Shown one piece after another: positions 56,317 to 64,000 of a DNA stretch of 64,000 nucleotides. Below the pieces are notes generated by a model that searched no databases, had not been told where the DNA came from, and saw only the letters and a program-made list of their open reading frames with translations. The stretch covers positions 3,410,001 through 3,474,000 of the forward strand of contig NZ_CP018786.1 of assembly GCF_002025665.1 (NCBI RefSeq), in the 5' to 3' direction. Both the position numbers and the translations under genes were made by a program. This stretch comes from Chryseobacterium indologenes. GTDB taxonomy: Bacteria; Bacteroidota; Bacteroidia; Flavobacteriales; Weeksellaceae. Position 1 is the first letter of the stretch; each line of letters begins with the position of its first letter.

Positions 56317-58182
56317 TTACTTCTTCAATATTTTTTCCGTTACTGTCGAAGATTTGGTTTTAAGTTTAACGTAATATACTCCTGTCTGAAGAGAAGATAC
56401 TACAATCTGTTCCTGCATCATATTCAAAGTTCCCTGTTTTACCAGTTGTCCCGTAGCCCCAAAAATCTCATAAGAAACCAAAGGCTCTTTACTCTTAATC
56501 GTTAATACATCCTGAACCGGATTAGGATATAATTGCATTCCTGCCTGAGCAGCAGTTTCTTCTACTGACATCTGACTGCACGCTGATTTAGCAAATTTTG
56601 TAAAAAAAGACTGAGATTTTCCTCCTGCTACATTAACCGCCATTGTATTGACATTGTCATTGGCATCTGTAAATAACTGATCATGAAAAAAACCTCCCAC
56701 CACATAGTTGCCATCATTATCTGCAGCAACCGCCGTAAATTCATCTATAACATAATAGTTACTGCGGATTTCTCCTGTTCCCAAAACATCTCCGGTATCT
56801 TTATTAAGTCTCACCAATAAAGGATCTGATCTGTCTCCATCAGGACGTACCATTGCATAGCTTCCCCAGACATCAGACCAACTTCCTTTAGCAAAGGCTA
56901 TTTCATTTCCATTTATAGCAATTGTTCCTTTGGTAAAACGATAACCAAACTGAAGACCAGACATTGCTTCCGGAGTTCTTGCCCATTGTACTGTACCTGC
57001 TGCGTTCATCTTCATAACAAACGGAACAGCTTCCACATAATTTCTCAGAGGAAAAGTATAGCTTCCGAAAGTTGCAGGCACGGTTATTCCGTTAAAATAA
57101 CGCCCTGAAATATAAATATCTGAAGTAACCGGGTCTTTTATAATTGCATGAATTTCATCATCCGTACTTGTTGTACCATTATTAAGTTCTTTTCTCCATA
57201 CCTCAGCTCCGGTAGTACCATCTAAAGCAAGTACATATGCTGCTTTCGTAAATGGAACATTGTTATAGGAAAGATCAACCAGATTACTGAATCCCGGATC
57301 CATTCTTTTACCAGCGATATAATAACGATTCAAACTTTCATCGTATACTACATTCACTTTTCCCTCTCTTCCTACAATATTTATTGCTCCTCCTGTAACA
57401 GGAAGAAGCAAAGGAGTCGCTGGTGTCATATTCCCATTATCATAATTGAATTTAACGGCATAATACTGATACGTTGATGTAAAGGTTGAAGGCACTGTAA
57501 TTAATCCGTTTAAATGCGTACCTGCTCTAAACCCCATTATAGCATGAATATTTTTAGATGCATCCATATACATCATCTGAACATCACACATTCGCGTGGA
57601 ATAGCTAACATCACCCTGTAAAGACTTGCTCCATGCCAATGTACCGTCTGAAGTATTATATTTTAGGAGAAAAGCAGCTTTATGGGCTGGTTCTATCGTT
57701 TGGTCATAATAAGTATACAAAGGCTGTGTATGGGTATCATCAAAATGCATAGGAACAGCATTAGGATCTCCTACATATGAATTGTTATAAAGGGTTGCCA
57801 GCACATATAATCCTCCGTTATTATCTACTTTAATATGCCATGCATTTTCTCCATCTCCTGAACCTCCTATTGGCCTGGTCCATCTTATATTTCCTGCACA
57901 GTCTGCAGAGAACAGAAAAAGATCACTCAGACCGTAATTGGTTACAGAAGCTCCATTCAGATTTTGATCCTGTTCACGCATTGTGGCAAGATAATAGGTA
58001 TTATTGTTATTATCCACTACAATATCCCTTATAGATTCATCAAATACATAATGAAACCCCGGATCAGCAGAACCTGTTAATCCTCCTGCCTGTTTTCCCC
58101 ATTGCCATTGATAAGCCTGACTAAAAGATAATCCTGGTACTATCAGAAGTAATCCCCAAAGTTTGTTTTTTAATTGTATCAT
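56317..58182 (-). CDS. T9SS type A sorting-domain secreted protein
   Basis: This 621-aa secreted protein has a signal peptide (MIQLKNKLWGLLLIVPGLSFSQ). A body of repeated beta-propeller-like blades follows (RWTRPIGGSGDGENAWHI; LAWSKSLQGDVS; VQWARTPEAMSG), and then a C-terminal T9SS type A domain of about 75 residues (LYPNPVQDVLTIKSKEPLV...GVYYVKLKTKSSTVTEKILKK). T9SS carries it over the outer membrane, after which the CTD is removed. The blades carry W-x-x-x-L/I and D-x-x-x-N-x-Y patterns common to PQQ/SBBP-like propellers. Function unknown. Confidence 0.88.
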   Translation of the reverse strand: MIQLKNKLWGLLLIVPGLSFSQAYQWQWGKQAGGLTGSADPGFHYVFDESIRDIVVDNNNNTYYLATMREQDQNLNGASVTNYGLSDLFLFSADCAGNIRWTRPIGGSGDGENAWHIKVDNNGGLYVLATLYNNSYVGDPNAVPMHFDDTHTQPLYTYYDQTIEPAHKAAFLLKYNTSDGTLAWSKSLQGDVSYSTRMCDVQMMYMDASKNIHAIMGFRAGTHLNGLITVPSTFTSTYQYYAVKFNYDNGNMTPATPLLLPVTGGAINIVGREGKVNVVYDESLNRYYIAGKRMDPGFSNLVDLSYNNVPFTKAAYVLALDGTTGAEVWRKELNNGTTSTDDEIHAIIKDPVTSDIYISGRYFNGITVPATFGSYTFPLRNYVEAVPFVMKMNAAGTVQWARTPEAMSGLQFGYRFTKGTIAINGNEIAFAKGSWSDVWGSYAMVRPDGDRSDPLLVRLNKDTGDVLGTGEIRSNYYVIDEFTAVAADNDGNYVVGGFFHDQLFTDANDNVNTMAVNVAGGKSQSFFTKFAKSACSQMSVEETAAQAGMQLYPNPVQDVLTIKSKEPLVSYEIFGATGQLVKQGTLNMMQEQIVVSSLQTGVYYVKLKTKSSTVTEKILKK

Positions 58183-58210
58183 AAAAATTCATTTAATTAT
58201 CACATCCTAT

Positions 58211-58241
58211 AAAAAAACAGTGCTCTCCGAAGAGAACACTG
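58211..58241 (-). terminator. Terminator of the 1622-aa gene
   Basis: CAGTG.TCTC / GAGA.CACTG stem with loop CGAA, followed on the reverse strand by a T run. The stem sequence is nearly the same as that after the neighbouring T9SS gene. Confidence 0.8.
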
Positions 58242-58253
58242 CTTTATAAGCTA

Positions 58254-61200
58254 CTAATTTTTAATTAGTTTTCCTTGTAATGAGGTGTCTCCCGTTTGTA
58301 CGATAACAATATAAACACCCTGCAACCAGCTGGTAACATCCACGTCTACCTCTCCGGAAGCCGTTTTCAGTTCCTTACGGAATTTGACATTGCCCATGGC
58401 ATCAAAAACTGTAACCTGTTTTGCCTGTAATTTTTCATTGCCCGTATTATACGAGATTTTCACTTTTTCCTTAGCAGGATTTGGGATCATTTTCAGAGAA
58501 GAAACTGAAGTCGCTATTACACTTCTTTCTGCACTTTTCATACCCATCCAGTTTGGATCCACCGCTTTGGTAGTAAACTTACATGTCTCATTAGAGAATA
58601 AAATCTCATCTGTACCCTGGAAGCCTGAGTTTGGATAGAATGCCAATGGATTAGCGTTCATATCATACACCCCGCCTGCCGGAATCGTAATAATAGATGG
58701 AAGATAAATTCCAAATCCATTAAGACTTGAAACGGTAAGACTTATCGGCTGGCTTCCGGTATTGAAGATTACTCCATACACATTATAATGGTCACCAACC
58801 CATTTCATATTTTTGATATCTGCTTCCAGTTTACATTCTGTTTCGAATCCACATTCTTTACCTGGATAGTAATTCATGGTTCCGGAAGTAAACTGACATC
58901 CCAGATGATCGATTTGCAGCTGATAGGTCCCTGCAACATTGATATACAGCGGATAGATATAATTATTGTTTCCGCTCTGGATGCTGTTTCCGAACAACAG
59001 CCAATCATGATGATCGAAGACTCCTTTTGGTCCTAAAACATAATTCTTTCTAAGACATTCATCATAGCATCCCGTTGGGAATACCCACATCAGGCTTTCA
59101 AGGCTTAATGGAACCTGTGTATTACCTACAACTTTACATCCACTTGGTGCCGTATAAATAACCTGATAAGCACCACCTTCATTCACTGTAATAGATTGCC
59201 CTGTCATCCCGTTGCTCCAGTTATAAACTCCTGCAGACGGTCCAGATGCTGTCAACATCACCTGATAAGGCTGGCAGTTTACCATATTATAAGTTACTGA
59301 AATCGGTGCCGGTGGACTATTTACAGTAACTGTAAAGCTTTTGCTGCTTGTACATCCTGAGGTACCCGGAGTTCTTACTTCCAGCGTATACACATAAGTA
59401 CCAGCAGATAATGGTCCTGTACTTATAGCAATAGGATAAGGAGAAGAAGCCCATGGTACAATCACAGAATTTCCTTTTTTCCACTGATATTCTAGTGTAT
59501 TATCTGTTACAATACCTGTAAGTACTGTTGAAGATCCTTCGCAGATATTCGCTGTTCCTGATATGTTAACATATGGAGGATTTTTAAGCGTTACCGGTAT
59601 TGCTTTAGTACTCATAATACTTGTTGTACATCCGTCTGATGATACCAGCACAGGCCAGTAGTTACCTGATTGTGTTGGTGTGAATACAGGAGAGTTTGGT
59701 GCTCCTGAAACAGGTTGAGAACCATTCATCCAGATATACTGAGTAGGAGACCCTAGTGTACTGCTGAATATAATATTAGGAGCACTTCCTATACAAGCAA
59801 CAAGTGTAGGAGGCGCCAAATCTCCATCGAGAGTGGCCTCTTTTACATCAACACCAATTACAGGAGAAAGATATTCACATCCCATAGGAGTTTTAATTTT
59901 CAACTGAATTGTTTTTGTTCCTGCTGTATTGTACGTTATTGTAGCACCTGATCCTGTCGTAATATAAGATGTACCGTCAAAAATCCATGTGTAGGTATTT
60001 CCGGGAACATAATTTATTGGACTGAACGTTATAGGCGAACGTGCACATAACCAGGCAGGAACCAAGAAAGAGGTATCAGGGATCGGAGCTAATGTAATAG
60101 TCTGCGTAGTGGTACATATTGGCTTCCCTGGTGCAGACACCGTCATTGTAAAGGTATAAATCCCTGGTGCAAGATTATAAGTAGCTGACTGCCCTGTTTG
60201 AGTAGGCTGTCCCGGCGAAGTGAATGTGTAAGTAATAGACGCCGGATTGATTTCAAATATTGTAGAAGTATTGAAAAGTGTTACACTATAACCATTTCCA
60301 CTACATACTGTACTGATATTGAATTTAGGTTCATAATTCTTTCTCACTTCTACCCCTTTGCTGTACCAGCATGATCCGTATCTCAGACGTACAAAAACAA
60401 GATGTGCTCCTGCAAGATTAGTCTGATATACCGGTGAAGCAGTTCCCTGACCGGAAACCAAAGTAAGCATAGGATCTGACAACCATTGGATTTCATCCGG
60501 AGTTCCATTGTATGTTAAACCAGAAACCGTAATATTGTTACAAGCAGACCATGCCGGAACAAAGTTAATCTGAGGATTTGCTGTACAACTTCCACTGCTC
60601 GGACAAGACTGAGTCACATTAATATTCTGTGAAGAAACCACACAACCGTTAATATCTACAGCCTGTACTCTATATGTTCCAAAAGCACCTGCTCCTGAAA
60701 TCGTAAACGAGTTTGTAGTTGCACCTGGTATAATACCATTATTTTTATACCACTGCCAGGACATGATATTGGTAAGTCCTGTAGAGCTGTTAGCCGTAAT
60801 AGTATACGGTGTCATTGTGGTAGGATCACAAACTGCAATATTATATACCGGAGAAACAGTAATAATGGTTTCAGGATATACAATAAAGTTAGCACTTGCT
60901 GTAGGTTTATAGTTACATCCGTTAGTACCTGCATAAGTTACAGTAACTGTGTGGGAAACATTGTTTCCTGAATTATTCTGAATATATCCGTTATTCGGGA
61001 AGCTATAAATTCCAGCCGGATTAAAGGCTGTCGTAAACGTTCCGCCAGCAAAAGTGAAAGTAACACTTGTGGCTGAAGTAATAGTTCCCTGATTTACTGT
61101 AAAAGTAAGATTTGATCCTAAACAAATTCCACCAACATTGGTAAAGCTTACTACCGGAAGCGTTATTAAAGATACCGGCATAGTGATGATTTTCGTCACT

Positions 61201-63122
61201 CCACATTTTACTACTTTCAAGATCAGATTGGTAGTATTTGTTGAAGAAATTTCATTGAAGTTTACCGTAATATTAGCTGTACCTTGTCCTCCCACTACAC
61301 TTCCGAAGTTTGAACTGGCAAATGACCATTCCATAAAATCCGGAACAATACCGTTGAGGTTTGCACTGAAAGTTTGAGTACTACTCGGACAGAAAGGTCC
61401 TGAGTTTGGATTAATAACAATCGTGCTAAGATCCAGCTTCGTTACATTGAATGATTTTGGAGCTGAAAGACATGCTGCACTGCTGATTGATTTATTCTGT
61501 GCAGACACTGTATATGATGAAGCACCAGCATTAAATATCACCGTAACAGATTGTCCTGCGTTACTTCCCTGAATAGTTCCGTTGGTAACACTCCAAACTG
61601 GTACCATTCCTGGATCCACTGTACTGATGGTATAAACATAAGGTTTTCCTGGACACACTTTTGCTTCTCCGGAAATGGTTCCGTTAGGTGCCTGTGGAAT
61701 TGGTAATACCTTAATAATTCTTCCATTGCTTTCACAACCTCCACCTTGCTTGGTAGCCGTCACAGTATATGTTCCTGCCGTTGCAAAGTTGTAGTTGAAT
61801 ATTCCCGTCATTGGTGGCGAAGTATAGGTAGATGCTCCGGTTGTTACTTTCCAGATCACCGGTACGTTAGGAGAAGCCGTAAATCCCTGGCTTGTTCCGG
61901 CGCAGATTTCATCCACACCTCCACTTACCAATACAGGAGCCTCTACTATGATATCTATAGAAGCCTGTCCTTCACATGTCAATAAAGTATTGAAATAATT
62001 AGCCGTAAGATGATAAGTCCCTGGCTGATTTGCGGAGAAAACAATTTCATTTCTCTGTTGAGTATTCGTCAACAGACCTCCCGCAGGACCAGAAACATTC
62101 CAGTTAACTTTGGTTGTTGGCCACTGAGGAATTGAATAGGTATACTGTCTGCCAGTACATATCACTTCCTGTCCTTTAATTTTTGCATTTTTTAAAACTA
62201 CAGGAATTTTAATTGTCGTCCACTCAGGACAAGCACATTCTGACATGTACATTACATATCCAAAGCCGTCAGACGGATCTACCTGATCCCAAACCACTTC
62301 AATTTCGTTACCGTTATTGTTGACAATTGATCCTCCGATAACTTTCCATTGTCCTTTGTTGCATCCATCCTGTACATTGTATTTTTCAGTACTGCCTTCA
62401 CATACTACGGAAGCACAGTTAATCTGTACAGGATCAGCTTTTAATACCTTGATCTGTTTTTTAATTTTATCCTGGCAGCCACACTTGTTGGTTACCGTCA
62501 GAGTGATCGTATAGTTTCCGGGATTAGCATACAAATGAGACGGCTCAAAAGCGGTAGAAGTTGTACCATCGCCAAAGTCCCAGAAGTAGTTAATGATATC
62601 CGATCCACCGTTCTGTTCAGAAAGATTATCGAAATAGATCGTCGTATTTCTACATACAGTATCAGCCAGGTTTAACATTTCGAATTTAGCAATCGGTCTG
62701 TTAATCTTTTCGATACAAATGGTCTGGGTTTCAACATTTCCGTCATTATAGGTGATAACCGCCTGTAAAGATCCGTTCCCCGCTGCTCCCCAGCTTACAT
62801 TCGCTATGGTATTCGCAGGTCCTGAAATAGCTGCAGTACCTCCTGAAACCGTCCATTGGACATTGGAAACATTCGGTCCCTGAATCTCGTATTTTACAGT
62901 TGATTGCTCACAGACACGGAGACATTGAGATGAGTTGATGTAGGAATAAGCGATTCCGTTGTCAGGGATCTGACCTTCTTTTTCGCCACGGAATTCCTGG
63001 CATCCGACCTGAGCGGTCCATGTAATTCGAGCTTGAGCTTGCAGTACCCAGGGTACCAGAAGCCAACATAGCAGGAGCCATCTGAAGATGTGCTGCCTAC
63101 CAAAATAGGTGTTGTTTTTCAT
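58254..63122 (-). CDS. Giant PKD-domain T9SS-secreted surface protein
   Basis: This 1622-aa exported protein has a signal region ending near VLQAQA. At least one canonical PKD domain (NYFWDFGDGTTS, about 173-184; LYANPGNYTITLTVTNKCG) follows, then many degenerate Ig/PKD-like repeats, each with a C-x-G/N and a 'GTYxxTxT' strand. The C-terminus is a T9SS type A domain (MIPNPAKEKVKISYN ... GVYIVIVQTGDTSLQGKLIKN). Cys-rich repeats suggest disulfide-stabilised Ig-like modules. It is a probable adhesin or gliding-associated surface protein, with the same orientation and terminator type as the smaller T9SS gene downstream. A separate transcript from that gene is likely. Confidence 0.88.
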   Translation of the reverse strand: MKNNTYFGRQHIFRWLLLCWLLVPWVLQAQARITWTAQVGCQEFRGEKEGQIPDNGIAYSYINSSQCLRVCEQSTVKYEIQGPNVSNVQWTVSGGTAAISGPANTIANVSWGAAGNGSLQAVITYNDGNVETQTICIEKINRPIAKFEMLNLADTVCRNTTIYFDNLSEQNGGSDIINYFWDFGDGTTSTAFEPSHLYANPGNYTITLTVTNKCGCQDKIKKQIKVLKADPVQINCASVVCEGSTEKYNVQDGCNKGQWKVIGGSIVNNNGNEIEVVWDQVDPSDGFGYVMYMSECACPEWTTIKIPVVLKNAKIKGQEVICTGRQYTYSIPQWPTTKVNWNVSGPAGGLLTNTQQRNEIVFSANQPGTYHLTANYFNTLLTCEGQASIDIIVEAPVLVSGGVDEICAGTSQGFTASPNVPVIWKVTTGASTYTSPPMTGIFNYNFATAGTYTVTATKQGGGCESNGRIIKVLPIPQAPNGTISGEAKVCPGKPYVYTISTVDPGMVPVWSVTNGTIQGSNAGQSVTVIFNAGASSYTVSAQNKSISSAACLSAPKSFNVTKLDLSTIVINPNSGPFCPSSTQTFSANLNGIVPDFMEWSFASSNFGSVVGGQGTANITVNFNEISSTNTTNLILKVVKCGVTKIITMPVSLITLPVVSFTNVGGICLGSNLTFTVNQGTITSATSVTFTFAGGTFTTAFNPAGIYSFPNNGYIQNNSGNNVSHTVTVTYAGTNGCNYKPTASANFIVYPETIITVSPVYNIAVCDPTTMTPYTITANSSTGLTNIMSWQWYKNNGIIPGATTNSFTISGAGAFGTYRVQAVDINGCVVSSQNINVTQSCPSSGSCTANPQINFVPAWSACNNITVSGLTYNGTPDEIQWLSDPMLTLVSGQGTASPVYQTNLAGAHLVFVRLRYGSCWYSKGVEVRKNYEPKFNISTVCSGNGYSVTLFNTSTIFEINPASITYTFTSPGQPTQTGQSATYNLAPGIYTFTMTVSAPGKPICTTTQTITLAPIPDTSFLVPAWLCARSPITFSPINYVPGNTYTWIFDGTSYITTGSGATITYNTAGTKTIQLKIKTPMGCEYLSPVIGVDVKEATLDGDLAPPTLVACIGSAPNIIFSSTLGSPTQYIWMNGSQPVSGAPNSPVFTPTQSGNYWPVLVSSDGCTTSIMSTKAIPVTLKNPPYVNISGTANICEGSSTVLTGIVTDNTLEYQWKKGNSVIVPWASSPYPIAISTGPLSAGTYVYTLEVRTPGTSGCTSSKSFTVTVNSPPAPISVTYNMVNCQPYQVMLTASGPSAGVYNWSNGMTGQSITVNEGGAYQVIYTAPSGCKVVGNTQVPLSLESLMWVFPTGCYDECLRKNYVLGPKGVFDHHDWLLFGNSIQSGNNNYIYPLYINVAGTYQLQIDHLGCQFTSGTMNYYPGKECGFETECKLEADIKNMKWVGDHYNVYGVIFNTGSQPISLTVSSLNGFGIYLPSIITIPAGGVYDMNANPLAFYPNSGFQGTDEILFSNETCKFTTKAVDPNWMGMKSAERSVIATSVSSLKMIPNPAKEKVKISYNTGNEKLQAKQVTVFDAMGNVKFRKELKTASGEVDVDVTSWLQGVYIVIVQTGDTSLQGKLIKN

Positions 63123-63578
63123 AGTTATTAAAAAAGTGTTATTAATTTTTTGTCAAATTAATAAAAATAATAATACAAAAATCATTTAATCGTGAAAAAA
63201 TAACATTATTTCACAGTTGAATTTCAACAATATATATAAATTCATACTTATATGTTATTTCACCAACCTATTAGTTATAAAAAAAAAATCATCTTTTTTT
63301 TAATTTCGGGGTTACCAAGGCATTTTCAATCAAATAAAATCCTAAATTTCAAATCAACAAATCCCAAAATCAATAGACAAAATTCAATTTAATTTATTTT
63401 TTACTAAATAATATTAATTTTTATTAAAATTAATCACATTCAAAACAGATAAAATAACAAGCTTTTTACCTATTTCTTAATTCTTAAAAAAACTATGTGT
63501 ATTTCAACAATTTAATCTTCATCTATAAGCTTTTCCCATCCATACCTATATCAATATCGGTAAGGATAATCATTAGAA
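63123..63578. other. AT-rich noncoding region between divergent genes
   Basis: About 450 bp with many homopolymeric A/T stretches and no ORF. It should contain the promoter of the 1622-aa gene on the reverse strand, but no single element stands out. Confidence 0.5.
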
Positions 63579-63609
63579 TTGCCGACAAGATTAAAATAAT
63601 TTATCTTTG
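63579..63609 (+). promoter_or_regulatory. Bacteroidota promoter of the glutaminase gene
   Basis: TTG (63579-63581), a 20-bp spacer and TATCTTTG (63602-63609) match the TTTG / TAnnTTTG consensus. The ATG lies 43 bp downstream. Confidence 0.65.
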
Positions 63610-63652
63610 TTTTTCAAGGCTTATCATAAACATTATATTCAACAACTCCTAT

Positions 63653-64000
63653 ATGAGAAACAAAAACTTTTTATTTTCTGCCAAAGGAATCTGTACTGCA
63701 GCTTTTCTTTCCTTAAACACAATCGTTTACGCACAGAAGGCAGCAGATATCTCGACCCTTTCAGAAAAAACATTAAATACCATTCTGGAAAAAAACAGAG
63801 CTTATTATGCTCAGGGAAAAGTAGCAGATTACATTCCTGAACTAGGGAAAATGGATGCTAAAGCAATTGCTTTTTCAGTGGTTGATAAAAATGGGAAAGT
63901 ATTCAATACCGGTGATGTAAGCAAAAAATTTACCATGCAAAGCATTTCCAAAATTATATCCTTAATGGTAGCTGTAAATGAAAAAGGAGAAACTCATATT
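63653..64000 (+). CDS. glsA: Glutaminase A with signal peptide (partial)
   Basis: The reading frame from ATG 63653 is open to the window end, so only the first 116 residues are present. A signal peptide (MRNKNFLFSAKGICTAAFLSLNTIVYAQ) is followed by the glutaminase start: ILEKNRAYYAQGKVADYIPEL, then AIAFSVVDKNGKVFNTGDVSKKFTMQSISKII. The latter contains the QSISK motif whose Ser is the nucleophile of the beta-lactamase-fold glutaminases. It converts glutamine to glutamate and ammonia. Export to the periplasm is unusual for the cytosolic E. coli enzymes but common in Bacteroidota. The competing frame at 63607 has no family resemblance. Confidence 0.9.
   Translation, partial: MRNKNFLFSAKGICTAAFLSLNTIVYAQKAADISTLSEKTLNTILEKNRAYYAQGKVADYIPELGKMDAKAIAFSVVDKNGKVFNTGDVSKKFTMQSISKIISLMVAVNEKGETHI

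Overview
The window looks like a chromosomal segment of a Flavobacteriia member close to Chryseobacterium (Weeksellaceae). The evidence is the AT-rich host sequence, Bacteroidota promoters of the TTTG / TAnnTTTG type, type IX secretion (T9SS) C-terminal sorting domains, Bacteroidota TonB/OMP-type barrels and Flavobacteriia-style intergenic repeats. No rRNA, tRNA or CRISPR array was recognised.

Layout. (1) 1-8 kb: a truncated ring-cleaving dioxygenase-like gene; an eamA-metN-metI-metQ methionine transport operon behind what looks like a leader-peptide/terminator attenuator; a secreted GH3 beta-glucosidase. (2) 8-23 kb: an outer-membrane beta-barrel protein; a DUF2652 protein; an RND tripartite efflux operon with an AraC regulator, which has a 7-bp tandem repeat just upstream; a metallophosphoesterase; an MFS exporter divergent from an Lrp/AsnC regulator; two related secreted proteins. 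(3) 23-50.4 kb: mnmE, followed by an accessory island inserted at its 3' end. (4) 50.4-64 kb: host genes again, namely azoreductase/HxlR, a TetR-esterase operon, small secreted proteins, two T9SS cargo proteins (one of 1622 aa) and the start of a secreted glutaminase.

The island is the main interest. The last codons of mnmE (FCIGK-stop) recur twice downstream as isolated sequence copies, at 44477-44500 and 50341-50364. This is the signature of a tyrosine recombinase using the mnmE 3' end as its attachment site, with two elements inserted in tandem. Element 1 (about 20 kb) carries two excisionase-like genes, one truncated and one intact integrase, and a one-strand stack of sbcD-sbcC, Gabija (gajA-gajB) and Wadjet type I (jetABCD). 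Element 2 (about 5.9 kb) has no integrase. It carries only a two-gene operon: a 1041-aa protein with two DUF262 (GmrS/ParB-fold) domains fused through a poly-Asn linker to a C-terminal region resembling Type IIG/HsdS specificity domains, and a 634-aa RecF/SMC-like ABC ATPase. I do not recognise this pair as a named defence system, and it is the best candidate for an undescribed one.

Base composition differs by eye inside element 1. Wadjet and SbcCD are clearly GC-richer than the host, while Gabija, the integrase genes and all of element 2 are AT-rich, suggesting stepwise assembly from different donors.
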